A stretch of DNA of 64,000 nucleotides from QIAW01 sp035487295 (GTDB lineage: Bacteria > Acidobacteriota > Terriglobia > Terriglobales > Acidobacteriaceae), in the NCBI GenBank assembly GCA_035487295.1, contig DATHMH010000041.1, positions 1-64,000 of the forward strand, read 5' to 3'. Position numbers and translations under genes: made by a program. This document shows positions 10,650 to 18,991 of this stretch, piece by piece. The notes beneath the pieces are model-generated. The model was given only the letters and a program-made list of their open reading frames with translations. It did no database searches and was not told where the DNA came from. Every line of letters begins with the position of its first letter. Position 1 is the first letter of the stretch.

Positions 10650-10895
10650 ATGAAGGCTTACGTTTACGTTTCGCTTAAAAAGACGGTCCTTGACCCCCAG
10701 GGGAAAACTATTCACGGCGCCCTGAACAAGCTGGGATACCGGGGTGTTGCCGACCTGCGGCAGGGTAAGTATTTTGAAATTACCCTGAATGGCGGTCTCA
10801 ACCGGCAGGAGGCACAGGCCGAGGTGGAGCGCATGGCGCGCGAAGTGCTGACCAATCCCGTGATCGAAGAATACCGTTACTCCATCGAAGACTAG
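10650..10895 (+). CDS. purS: Phosphoribosylformylglycinamidine synthase subunit PurS
   Basis: 81 residues, the normal PurS length, with the characteristic core KKTVLDPQGKTIHGALNKLGY and the conserved DLRQGKYFEI strand. PurS is the small structural subunit that bridges PurL and PurQ in FGAM synthase (purine biosynthesis, cytoplasm). PurL and PurQ are not in the window, so the complex is encoded at more than one locus. There is no ribosome-binding site before the ATG. Confidence 0.95.
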   Translation: MKAYVYVSLKKTVLDPQGKTIHGALNKLGYRGVADLRQGKYFEITLNGGLNRQEAQAEVERMAREVLTNPVIEEYRYSIED

Positions 10896-11024
10896 ATACG
10901 GCGAAAATCAGGAAACCAGCCAGGGCGCAAAACTCCACTGATTTTATGCATCCAATTTTTGACTGAGAGTTTCTCCTCGGCATTGGATACGCTAACGTGA
11001 GGGTAGAAGGTATAACTTACAACT

Positions 11025-12899
11025 ATGTGCGGCATCGTCGGATACGTAGGTAACAAGCGGGTTGTCCCCGTCATCATTGACGGGCTGAGGCGGCTGGAAT
11101 ATCGCGGCTATGATTCGGCCGGCATCGCCGTTGATGGCAACGGCGACGGCCTGCAGATACGCCGCGCCGAGGGCAAGCTGCGCAACTTGGAAGAGGCCAT
11201 CCGCCTGAAACCGCTCGATGGCACTTACGGCATCGGCCACACGCGCTGGGCGACGCATGGCCGTCCGACGGAAGAAAACGCGCATCCGCATCGCGACTGC
11301 ACCGGCAACGTTGTCGTGGTGCACAACGGCATTGTCGAAAACTATCGCACCCTCAAGAAAAAACTGATCGAAGAAGGACACAAGTTCACCACCGACACCG
11401 ACACAGAAGTCATCGCTCATCTTGTCGAGAAATATCTTTCCGGCAAGAACAACGGCACACGCGGCTCGCTGGAAGAAGCGGTTCGCAAGGCGGTCAACGA
11501 ACTGCGCGGGGTCTTCGCTATCGCGGTGATTGCCCACGAAGAGCCCAACAAGATCGTGGCTGCGCGCAACGGGCCGCCGGCGGTCATTGGGCTGGGAAAA
11601 AATGAGTATTTCGTTGCCTCCGATGTTCCCGCCGTCCTCTATCACACGCGCGACCTGTTCTTCCTGGCCGATGGCGACATTGCCGTCATTACTCCTTCGG
11701 GCGTGAAGCTCTGTGATTTTGATGGACGCCCCATTGAGCGCCAGGTGCAGCACATTACCTGGGACCCAATCATGGCTGAAAAAGGCGGTTTTCGCCATTT
11801 CATGCTCAAAGAAATCTATGAGCAGCCGCGGGCCGTACGCGAAACTTCACTGGGAAGGGTTTCTCTCGAAAGCGGCAAAATCTTTCTGGAAGAAATGGAA
11901 ATCACCGAAGCGGAGCTGCGCGCCGCCGACAAGATCAATATCGCCGCCTGTGGCACCAGCCGCCACGCCGGGCTCATCGGCAAATACATGATCGAGCGCC
12001 TGGCGCGCATGCCGGTTGAAGTGGATTACGCCAGCGAATACCGCTACCGCGACCCCATCACTTCGCAGAAGTCACTGACGCTGCTCATCACGCAGTCCGG
12101 CGAAACTGCGGATACGATCGCCGCGCAGCGCGAGGCCAAGGCCAAAGGCTCAAAGACAGTCGCCATCTGCAACGTGGTCGGTTCGATGATTGCCCGCGAA
12201 GCCTCGGGCACGATCTATACTCACGCCGGACCGGAGATTGGCGTGGCCTCAACCAAGGCCTTTACCGCGCAACTCACCGCGCTGCTGCTCTTTGCCATCT
12301 ACCTGGCGGAGATACGCGGCGCGCTTTCAACCGCCGAGGCGAAAGAATATATCGCCGAACTGACCCGCATTCCCGGCAAGCTGGAAGCCCTGCTGACCCA
12401 TGACGAGCAGTGCGAAGACCTGGCCAAGCAATACTCGCGCGCCCAGGATTTCCTCTTTCTCGGCCGCGGCGTGCATTATCCGATTGCGCTCGAAGGCGCG
12501 CTCAAACTTAAAGAAGTTTCCTACATCCACGCCGAAGGCTTTCCTGCCGGCGAGATGAAGCACGGCCCCAACGCGCTGATCGATGAGAACCTTCCCGTGG
12601 TGATCATTGCCACGCGAGATGAGAAAGACCCAGGTTCGATGGTTCGTTACGAGAAGACGCTTTCCAACATGAAAGAAGTCAAAGCGCGCTCCGGGCGGGT
12701 GATTACCGTGGCCAACGAGGGCGATGAAGAGATCCGCGAATCCGCCGACCAGGTAATTTATGTGCCCAAAGCGCCGGAGCTGCTTCTGCCCATCCTGGAA
12801 GTTGTGCCGCTCCAGCTTCTGGCTTATCACATCGCCGTGCGTCGCGGATGCGACGTAGACCAACCCCGCAACCTTGCCAAATCAGTCACCGTAGAGTAG
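11025..12899 (+). CDS. glmS: Glutamine--fructose-6-phosphate aminotransferase (isomerizing)
   Basis: 624 residues. It makes glucosamine-6-phosphate, the first step to UDP-GlcNAc for cell wall and LPS. The sequence starts MCGIVGYVGN, so Cys2 becomes the N-terminal nucleophile of the class II glutaminase domain (to about 240, with RLEYRGYDSAG and GHTRWATHG). Two SIS domains follow (AACGTSRHAG, TQSGETADT, GRGVHYPIALEGALKLKE). The C-terminus LAKSVTVE is standard. No glmS ribozyme is recognisable upstream, in keeping with its absence outside Firmicutes-type lineages. Confidence 0.97.
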   Translation: MCGIVGYVGNKRVVPVIIDGLRRLEYRGYDSAGIAVDGNGDGLQIRRAEGKLRNLEEAIRLKPLDGTYGIGHTRWATHGRPTEENAHPHRDCTGNVVVVHNGIVENYRTLKKKLIEEGHKFTTDTDTEVIAHLVEKYLSGKNNGTRGSLEEAVRKAVNELRGVFAIAVIAHEEPNKIVAARNGPPAVIGLGKNEYFVASDVPAVLYHTRDLFFLADGDIAVITPSGVKLCDFDGRPIERQVQHITWDPIMAEKGGFRHFMLKEIYEQPRAVRETSLGRVSLESGKIFLEEMEITEAELRAADKINIAACGTSRHAGLIGKYMIERLARMPVEVDYASEYRYRDPITSQKSLTLLITQSGETADTIAAQREAKAKGSKTVAICNVVGSMIAREASGTIYTHAGPEIGVASTKAFTAQLTALLLFAIYLAEIRGALSTAEAKEYIAELTRIPGKLEALLTHDEQCEDLAKQYSRAQDFLFLGRGVHYPIALEGALKLKEVSYIHAEGFPAGEMKHGPNALIDENLPVVIIATRDEKDPGSMVRYEKTLSNMKEVKARSGRVITVANEGDEEIRESADQVIYVPKAPELLLPILEVVPLQLLAYHIAVRRGCDVDQPRNLAKSVTVE

Positions 12900-12943
12900 T
12901 GCCCAAATAATCCTGCGAATTGATTTCCTTGGGTTTCTTGCTT

Positions 12944-12978
12944 GAAACTCGAAACTCGAAACTGGAAACTTGAAACTG
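12944..12978. repeat. Heptamer array, unit GAAACTC
   Basis: Five consecutive seven-base units: GAAACTC, GAAACTC, GAAACTG, GAAACTT, GAAACTG, between glmS and the dnaK promoter. The first six positions are invariant except for the final base. Related arrays occur at 30037-30057 and 56478-56636. Confidence 0.9.
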
Positions 12979-13026
12979 CTGGATTTCAAGATTTGCAACC
13001 CACCGTTCCCACCTTTCATCTAAACA

Positions 13027-13061
13027 TTGACAGTAACTCACTCAAGGATTATTATGTGAGT
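13027..13061 (+). promoter_or_regulatory. dnaK promoter with HAIR-like operator
   Basis: Near-consensus sigma-70 promoter: TTGACA (13027-13032), 17-base spacer, TATTAT (13050-13055). Superimposed on it is TTGAC-N9-CTCAA (13027-13031 and 13041-13045), the spacing of the HAIR operator CTTGAGT-N7-ACTCAAG; the right half ACTCAAG (13040-13046) is exact. A second imperfect dyad TTGAG-N8-CTCAA lies at 13070-13087, and ACTCAC/GTGAGT (13036-13041 / 13056-13061) flank the -10. No CIRCE is present. An HspR-like regulator is encoded at 22574. Confidence 0.6.
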
Positions 13062-13119
13062 CGGCTAAATTGAGAGATGTTGCTCAAATTACTAATAGGA
13101 AAGAATTTAGGAGTCTGCC

Positions 13120-15060
13120 ATGGCCAAGATAATAGGTATTGATTTGGGAACCACCAACTCCGTAGTGGCGGTGATGGAGGGTGGCGAGCCTAAAGTCATC
13201 GCAAATGAAGAGGGAGGCCGCACCACGCCTTCTGTAGTGGCGTTCACCAAGACTGGCGAGCGGTTGGTGGGACAGGTAGCCAAGCGCCAGGCAATTACCA
13301 ATCCGGAAAACACAATTTATTCCATCAAACGCTTCATGGGACGCCGTTATGACGAAGTGACGGAAGAGATGAAGATGGTGCCTTACAAGGTCGTCAAAGC
13401 CGGCGATCTTGTGGCGGTAGTCGCGCAAGGCAAGCAATACACCCCGCCGGAAGTTTCGGCGATGATCCTGCAGAAGCTGAAGAAGGCGGCGGAAGATTAC
13501 CTCGGCGGCGCGGTTACCGAAGCAGTGATCACTGTGCCTGCATACTTTAACGATGCCCAGCGTCAGGCCACCAAAGACGCCGGAAAAATCGCCGGACTCG
13601 ATGTGAAGCGCATCGTCAACGAGCCTACGGCGGCGGCGTTGGCATATGGCCTCGACAAGAAAAAAGACGAAACCATCGCCGTGTATGACTTCGGCGGCGG
13701 TACGTTTGATATCTCGATTCTCGAAGTTGGTGAAGGCGTGATCGAGGTGAAATCCACCAACGGTGACACCCACCTGGGCGGTGACAACATTGATAATCGT
13801 ATTGTGGAGTGGCTGGCCGACGAGTTCAAGAAAGATGAAGGACTCGACCTGCGCTCCAAGGGCAACGAGATGGCATTGCAGCGCCTGCGCGACGCGGCGG
13901 AAAAAGCCAAAATCGAGCTTTCCACCACGCAGCAGACCGAGATCAATCTGCCGTTCATCACTGCCGATGCGTCAGGTCCAAAGCATTTGGTGAAGACGCT
14001 CACGCGTCCAAAGCTGGAGCAAATGGTAGAAGACATCATCCAAAGGTCAGTCGGACCGTGCAAACAGGCGATGAAAGATGCGCAGGTCGAAGCCAAAGAC
14101 ATTGATGAAGTCGTGCTTGTCGGTGGCCAGACGCGCATGCCGCGGATTCAGCAGCTTGTGAAAGACCTGTTCGGCAAAGAGCCGCACAAGGGCGTGAACC
14201 CGGATGAAGTGGTCGCAGTGGGCGCGGCGGTGCAAGCCGGCGTGCTGGCGGGCGATGTAAAAGACCTGCTCCTGCTCGACGTGACTCCGCTGACGCTGGC
14301 GATCGAGACGCTGGGCGGGGTGGCTACACAGATGATTCCGCGCAATACCACCATCCCGACCAAGAAGACGGAGACGTTTTCCACGGCGGCCGACAATCAG
14401 CCGTCGGTCGAGGTGCACGTGCTGCAAGGCGAGCGTCCCCTGGCGCGGGACAACCGCACGCTGGGCAAGTTCCACCTGACCGGCCTTCCACCGGCCCCGC
14501 GTGGCATGCCGCAGATTGAGGTGACGTTCGATATTGACGCCAACGGCATCCTCAACGTGACTGCCAAGGACCTTGGCACCGGCAAGGACCAGAAGATCAC
14601 GATTACGTCTTCTTCCGGCCTGAGCAAAGACGAGGTCGACCGCATGGCCAAGGAAGCCGACGCGCACGCGGCGGAAGACAAGACCAAGCGCGAAGAGATC
14701 GAAGCCCGCAACCAGCTCGACAGCCTGGTGTACCAGATTGAAAAGATGCTGCGCGAGCAGGGCGACAAGATCTCGGGAAGCGAGCGCTCCAACGTGGAGT
14801 CGGCGCTGGCCGACGCCAAAAAAGCGCTGGAGGGCGGCGACCCGGCAGCCATGAACTCGGCGCGCGAGAAACTCACCGCGGCTTCGCACAAGCTGGCCGA
14901 ACAGATGTACAAATCTGCCCAGTCATCAGGCACACCGGCAGGCGGAGCCCAGCCCGGCGGCCCGGCCCCGGGCGCTGACGGCGCAGCCCAGGCAGATGGC
15001 CAGAAGAAAGAAGGCGAGGTCATTGATGCCGAGTACGTGGATGTGGATGAGAAGAAGTAA
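13120..15060 (+). CDS. dnaK: Chaperone DnaK (Hsp70)
   Basis: 646 residues, full length. ATPase domain (IGIDLGTTNSVVAVMEGG, VITVPAYFNDAQRQATKDAG, VYDFGGGTFDISILEVG, VLVGGQTRMPRIQ), substrate-binding domain (QGERPLARDN, FDIDANGILNVTAKD) and the helical lid with a Gly/Ala/Pro-rich tail ending DVDEKK. AGGAG lies eight bases before the ATG. It acts with DnaJ (encoded 470 bases downstream) and GrpE (not in the window). The promoter carries heat-shock-type operator sequences. A heptamer array begins at the stop codon itself. Confidence 0.98.
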   Translation: MAKIIGIDLGTTNSVVAVMEGGEPKVIANEEGGRTTPSVVAFTKTGERLVGQVAKRQAITNPENTIYSIKRFMGRRYDEVTEEMKMVPYKVVKAGDLVAVVAQGKQYTPPEVSAMILQKLKKAAEDYLGGAVTEAVITVPAYFNDAQRQATKDAGKIAGLDVKRIVNEPTAAALAYGLDKKKDETIAVYDFGGGTFDISILEVGEGVIEVKSTNGDTHLGGDNIDNRIVEWLADEFKKDEGLDLRSKGNEMALQRLRDAAEKAKIELSTTQQTEINLPFITADASGPKHLVKTLTRPKLEQMVEDIIQRSVGPCKQAMKDAQVEAKDIDEVVLVGGQTRMPRIQQLVKDLFGKEPHKGVNPDEVVAVGAAVQAGVLAGDVKDLLLLDVTPLTLAIETLGGVATQMIPRNTTIPTKKTETFSTAADNQPSVEVHVLQGERPLARDNRTLGKFHLTGLPPAPRGMPQIEVTFDIDANGILNVTAKDLGTGKDQKITITSSSGLSKDEVDRMAKEADAHAAEDKTKREEIEARNQLDSLVYQIEKMLREQGDKISGSERSNVESALADAKKALEGGDPAAMNSAREKLTAASHKLAEQMYKSAQSSGTPAGGAQPGGPAPGADGAAQADGQKKEGEVIDAEYVDVDEKK

Positions 15061-15128
15061 GCTGTTAGCTACTAGCTGGGAGCTCTTTCAATGAGCTTTT
15101 AGCGGTTAGCTTTTGGCTCTTAAGCTCT
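15060..15128. repeat. Heptamer array, unit AGCTNNT, starting in the dnaK stop codon
   Basis: In phase from 15060: AGCTGTT, AGCTACT, AGCTGGG, AGCTCTT, a six-base TCAATG, then AGCTTTT, AGCGGTT, AGCTTTT, GGCTCTT, AAGCTCT. The last A of the dnaK TAA is the first base of unit one. Confidence 0.85.
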
Positions 15129-15153
15129 AAGGGGCGCAGAAGTGCGCCCCTTA
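15128..15153. terminator. Strong hairpin after dnaK
   Basis: Perfect 11-base stem TAAGGGGCGCA / TGCGCCCCTTA (15128-15138 / 15143-15153) with a GAAG loop, then TTCTAT-like sequence rather than a pure T tract. It is placed as the dnaK terminator. Confidence 0.65.
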
Positions 15154-15207
15154 CTTCTATCGCAATTATTTTTAGTTTGTAAAAGTTTTAGTTCGTGAAA
15201 ATTTCCC

Positions 15208-15490
15208 TAAATCTGTCATCCTGAGCGAGGGCGAATGCCCGAGTCGAAGGACCCCGAAGATGTATAAATATAAAATGCTGCAACAAGGCATTCTCACATG
15301 GACTATGAATTTTGGGTCTACATCAAAAATTACCGCTGCACGCGGCTGGTGTACTACGAAAAGTTTGATGACGTTGTTAAAACGGTTGCTCGTGAGAAGC
15401 AATTAAAAGGTTGGAGAAGGTCAAAGAAAATTGCACTGATTGAAAAAATGAATCCGCGTCGCTCGGATTCCGCTCAGGATGACAGATTTA
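15208..15490. mobile_element. 283-bp element with 20-bp perfect inverted ends around a GIY-YIG remnant
   Basis: TAAATCTGTCATCCTGAGCG (15208-15227) is repeated in exact inverse at 15471-15490. Inside lie the GTCATCCTGAGC-family hairpin repeat (to about 15292) and a broken GIY-YIG reading frame whose last codons are written by the right inverted end. The left part has a second copy at 39104-39187. No transposase gene and no clear target duplication are visible. It separates dnaK from dnaJ. Confidence 0.7.
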
Positions 15491-15495
15491 AATAA
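15298..15495 (+). pseudogene. GIY-YIG endonuclease remnant
   Basis: 65 residues. The C-terminal half matches small GIY-YIG (YhbQ/UvrC-N-like) nucleases: RCTRLVYYEKFDDVVKTVA followed by REKQLKGWRRSKKIALIEKMNP. The first nine residues (MDYEFWVYI) look like the family's opening beta strand, but the segment that should hold the GIY...YIG motif, the catalytic Arg and the following helix, roughly 40-45 residues, is missing. An in-frame internal deletion would give this. It should be catalytically dead. The final residues (RRSDSAQDDRFK) come from the inverted end of the enclosing element. Confidence 0.7.
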
Positions 15496-15533
15496 TAATC
15501 TTCAGAATGGTTTAATTTTATTTGTAATTACCA

Positions 15534-16775
15534 ATGGCCACTCAAACCAAAGATTACTACGGCACACTCGGTGTCAAGAAAAATGCCTCTGCGGAGGAGA
15601 TCCGCAAGGCTTTTCGCAAGCTGGCGCGTAAATATCATCCTGATGTCAATCCTGGCGACAAGAAGTCCGAGGAAAAGTTCAAGGAAATTTCCGAAGCCAA
15701 CGACGTTCTCAGCGATCCCAAGAAGCGCAAAATCTACGACCAGGTCGGCTTTTACTCTGACAACATCGATCCCGCGACGGCCGAGGCTTATGCCCGCGGA
15801 GGGTACAGCTCTGGAGCCGGAGCGGGGAGGACTTCCACCGGCCCGCGGGGTGGTGGCGCGCAAGAGGTCCCCTTTGATTTTAGCGGCTTCGATTTTTCTG
15901 ATTTTAACAGCGGCGCTGGAGCGGGCAGTGCCGGTGGTCGCACCGGTAGCAGCGGCGGCTTTCGTGACATTTTCAGCAGCATCTTTGGAGGCGGACGCGG
16001 CGCGAGCGAAGAAGGTTTTAACGCCGGTCCGCAGCCCGGCACTGATCTGGAATACCAGGTCAACGTGGGTTTTTGGCAGGCAATCCGCGGCGCAGAGATG
16101 CGCGTGACCATCAGCCGCCAGGATGTTTGCACTAACTGCGCAGGACGCGGATACCTGGAAAGTCCCGGGCCGTGTCCGGAGTGCGGTGGCACCGGACAGG
16201 TCACACAGACCAGCGGCCGCATGAAGTTCAACGTGACCTGCCCACGCTGCGGCGGCTCCGGACATGCGCGCACCGTTTGCAATGTCTGCAAGGGCGATGG
16301 TGTGGTGACCCGCAATGAGCCGTTGACCATACGCATCAAGCCGGGCACGCGCGAGGGGCAGCGTATTCGCCTCGCAGGCAAGGGCAATGCCGGATTTCAT
16401 GGTGGGCCTCCGGGAGATCTTTACATCATTATCCGCGCCGGCGATCACCCTCTTTTTCGCCGCGATGGCGATGACATTCAGCTCACGGTGCCGGTCACCG
16501 CGCCCGAGGCGGCGCTGGGGGCCAAGATCGAAGTGCCTACCATCGATGGCCGGGCGCAACTCAAAGTCCCGCCCGGGACGCAGAGCGGCCAGAAGCTGCG
16601 CCTGCGCGAAAAAGGCGTGCCTTCAGCCACCAAAGAAGGCGTGCGCGGCGACCAGATTGTAGAAATCAAAATTGTCGTCCCCGAGGCCCGCGACCTCAAA
16701 GCGCGCGAGCTCTGGCAGCAGTTGCAGAAAATCAATCCTGAAGATCCACGGGCGGAGATGTGGAAAGTCGTTTAG
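15534..16775 (+). CDS. dnaJ: Chaperone DnaJ (Hsp40)
   Basis: 413 residues: J domain at 1-70 with the HPD tripeptide (KYHPDVNPGD), a Gly/Phe- and Ser-rich linker of about 90 residues, a zinc region with four motifs (CTNCAGRG, CPECGGTG, CPRCGGSG, CNVCKGDG), and two beta C-terminal domains. This is a type I DnaJ, which stimulates DnaK ATPase and presents substrates. No clear Shine-Dalgarno precedes the ATG. dnaK and dnaJ were probably neighbours before the GIY-YIG element and repeats filled the gap; grpE is absent here. Confidence 0.96.
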   Translation: MATQTKDYYGTLGVKKNASAEEIRKAFRKLARKYHPDVNPGDKKSEEKFKEISEANDVLSDPKKRKIYDQVGFYSDNIDPATAEAYARGGYSSGAGAGRTSTGPRGGGAQEVPFDFSGFDFSDFNSGAGAGSAGGRTGSSGGFRDIFSSIFGGGRGASEEGFNAGPQPGTDLEYQVNVGFWQAIRGAEMRVTISRQDVCTNCAGRGYLESPGPCPECGGTGQVTQTSGRMKFNVTCPRCGGSGHARTVCNVCKGDGVVTRNEPLTIRIKPGTREGQRIRLAGKGNAGFHGGPPGDLYIIIRAGDHPLFRRDGDDIQLTVPVTAPEAALGAKIEVPTIDGRAQLKVPPGTQSGQKLRLREKGVPSATKEGVRGDQIVEIKIVVPEARDLKARELWQQLQKINPEDPRAEMWKVV

Positions 16776-17462
16776 CCGCTAAGGAAGCATCCACCGGCTG
16801 ACTCCGCCAAAACTTGAACTCTGATATCAAATCCTTGCCTTCGGTGCAATTACTCGGCATGATCGATTTGGGCGCTGGCCCCGCGGTCTTTGAAAACTCC
16901 CTCCCTCGCCTCCCTGGCTCCAGGGCGGACGACAAGGTATCTCTGCCTCTACCGCTCAGAGGTTACTTAGTAACCCCCACCCCCCTTCAAACCGTGTCGG
17001 TCTGAGAACTTGAGCCGTTTTCGCGGCGTTTGAGCCGCGAGGCGAAATCCTGACCCTGAGCTTGTCGAAGGGGAAGGATCTATTCTGAGAACTGAGAACT
17101 GAGAACTGAGAACCGAGAACTGAGAACTGCAGTTCAAGAACTACTTCCCCATGACTCCGTCATTTTCCTATCTGATTGATTGTGAATCGCTTACCACTGC
17201 ATCGACTACTCCAAGTTTGTACCCCCCCCATCCCCCAACCGGATCCAACCCGGTGATTCGCTCCCGTCCCGCCCACATTCCCCTGGCAAGCCGCGCGGCC
17301 TCAAGTCTCGGCGCTGCGGGATACTGTAACTCTGAAATTGCGCTAGTACTCAGTTTTCCAGTACTCAATCGGATCAGCAGTTGCTGGCCCAGATTACTGC
17401 ATCCGGCAATGCCGGCAGCGGCAGCCAGTAATCTGGTGATTTGTGACACGCGCGCTCCGGCA
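16776..17462. other. Gene-free stretch with repeats
   Basis: I find no convincing gene here. It contains a palindrome GGTTACTTAGTAACC (16961-16975), two C-rich patches (about 16974-16986 and 17221-17237), a CCTGAGCTTGTCGAAGG repeat (about 17055-17071) and the GAGAACT heptamer array. Short reading frames on both strands look like noise. Confidence 0.6.
17087..17128. repeat. Heptamer array, unit GAGAACT
   Basis: Six contiguous units from 17087: five GAGAACT and one GAGAACC in fourth position, followed by the palindrome GAACTGCAGTTC. The same unit, with the same GAGAACC variant in fourth position, recurs at 42001-42035, and a related array lies at 57470-57497. Confidence 0.92.
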
Positions 17463-17496
17463 GCAAAAAACCGCGGATGACGAAGCATCCGCGGTT
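17463..17496 (-). terminator. Intrinsic terminator of the di-heme cytochrome gene
   Basis: Perfect 11-base stem AACCGCGGATG (17469-17479) / CATCCGCGGTT (17486-17496), six-base loop. Read on the minus strand it is followed by TTTTTT (17465-17470), 26 bases after the stop codon. Confidence 0.85.
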
Positions 17497-17521
17497 GGTT
17501 GGGCCAGCGAGAGAGGAAAGT

Positions 17522-18991
17522 CTACAACGAGCGCAGGAAGTTCAGCAGGTCCTGCTGTTGTGATGGGCTGAGCGAATTGAAGTTTCGGATGACCCCATTC
17601 GCTTCTGAGCCGCACACCTGGCTGATCGAGAAGGGCTGGACGGACTTGCCATTGGCGGTGAATTGCTGGAGGTCCGCCGCCGTCACGCAAACATTGCCGG
17701 GACTGAAGTGGGCTTGAATGGCCTGCAACAGGTCATTGGTGCGGCCGTCATGCAGAAAGAACAGGCGCTGGCCAAGCCCCCACAGCGGAGCCGTGCGAAA
17801 TTCATCAGGACCCGCCGCCCCCTGGTTCACGCCATCAGCAAGCCTCGCTCCCATGTGGTGAACGGCAATGTCTGAGAACGGACTGTAGGTGACGTGCGAA
17901 ATGCCGGTGAACGAGGATTCCCCTGTGATAAGTGAGGAGGAGTGGCAAAGAACGCAACCGACCTTGCTGAACAATGCCTGGCCATTCAGCTCGGAGGTAG
18001 TGTGTGTGGTCGGAGCCGGTGGCGCCGACAGACGCATGAACGCAGCGAAGTTCACAGTATCAGAGGACATCTTGGAGGCTGTGCCGGTGTCGCCATCGTC
18101 ATCAGGGTTGGTTATGTTGGTTGAGTCTTCCGGAGTACCGTTGAATACGCATCCGGAAGCGGCTGCGCGCTCATTGGGGAACTCTTCATTGGCGACGCCC
18201 TGCTCAACGTTGTAGGCCTCGCCCGCGAAGATGATGAGCGACTTGTTCTGCGCCTTCCACCCGAAGCGGGTGACAGTGCCGTCGTTGCCGCTGCGGTTCA
18301 GCTTTCCGTGGATCCCCAGCGCGGCCTTGGCCGCCAGGTTTGCCGCCAGGTTTGCCTCCAGAACGGCATCTGGCGTGTTTTCGATCAAACCTGCGCCAAA
18401 AGTTGGCGTAGGAATGCGGAAGATCACGTTGTGGTTGGCAAGTTGTGTGGCAAAGTCGGGCTGAGCGAGAGTGCATCCCGGGGCATCGCTGCGGCCTGCG
18501 ATGGTGAATAAGCCATGCACCCCGCCATCGAGCGGAGCATTCGGATTAGCGGGGTTGGTGGAGATAAAACGCGCCTCGCGCACCGGGCCATTAACGTGGA
18601 TGAATGGAGGCACGGTGTTGGTAGCGCCATCCAGTGTGGCCAGTGCCACCTGCGGATTTACTGCTGGACTGCTGCCGCCGGCCGCGGGTGCGGCGTGACA
18701 GGATGCGCAGCTATTGGCGTTGAAGGTTGGTCCCAGACCGACCCCGGCTTCGCCGGGCGCTGTTCCGGAAACCGAATCAATTTCCTTAAATCGTTCCAGC
18801 GCCTCGCCAAAGAATTTCTGCTCTTTCGCGTTGAGGCCAGGATAAGGGCCGCCCGCGCCCGCCATACCACCGCGCGGCCCGGGATCGTGTTGGGCCTGGA
18901 GGGTTCCAATCCCAAGCACAACTGTCAAACATAGCCCCAATAGATACTGCGCTTTCAACATTTCAAGTCTTCTGATTTTTTGATTAGACAT
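17522..18991 (-). CDS. Secreted di-heme oxidoreductase (DUF1111, cytochrome c peroxidase-like)
   Basis: 489 residues. Signal peptide (KAQYLLGLCLTVVLGIGTLQAQ), then two c-type heme motifs: CASCH in the N-terminal third and CVLCH near residue 365. The segment GLGPTFNANSCASCHAAPA and the C-terminal RTAPLWGLGQRLFFLHDGR are typical of the DHOR/DUF1111 family, periplasmic electron-transfer proteins related to MauG and bacterial cytochrome c peroxidases. ATG 18991 was chosen because AGGAGAG lies seven bases upstream; an upstream GTG would give a longer, non-signal N-terminus. It stands alone, and the substrate is unknown. Confidence 0.88.
   Translation of the reverse strand: MSNQKIRRLEMLKAQYLLGLCLTVVLGIGTLQAQHDPGPRGGMAGAGGPYPGLNAKEQKFFGEALERFKEIDSVSGTAPGEAGVGLGPTFNANSCASCHAAPAAGGSSPAVNPQVALATLDGATNTVPPFIHVNGPVREARFISTNPANPNAPLDGGVHGLFTIAGRSDAPGCTLAQPDFATQLANHNVIFRIPTPTFGAGLIENTPDAVLEANLAANLAAKAALGIHGKLNRSGNDGTVTRFGWKAQNKSLIIFAGEAYNVEQGVANEEFPNERAAASGCVFNGTPEDSTNITNPDDDGDTGTASKMSSDTVNFAAFMRLSAPPAPTTHTTSELNGQALFSKVGCVLCHSSSLITGESSFTGISHVTYSPFSDIAVHHMGARLADGVNQGAAGPDEFRTAPLWGLGQRLFFLHDGRTNDLLQAIQAHFSPGNVCVTAADLQQFTANGKSVQPFSISQVCGSEANGVIRNFNSLSPSQQQDLLNFLRSL

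Noticed and set aside
13021..13119. CIRCE operator (TTAGCACTC-N9-GAGTGCTAA) before dnaK
   Set aside because: The sequence is absent; the dyads present fit HAIR spacing better.
17168..17488. 106-codon minus-strand frame downstream of the cytochrome gene
   Set aside because: It overlaps the intrinsic terminator and has no recognisable features.
17513..17522. GAGGAAAGTC, as in the conserved core of RNase P RNA
   Set aside because: It touches the stop codon of the di-heme cytochrome gene and none of the other RNase P core elements are nearby.
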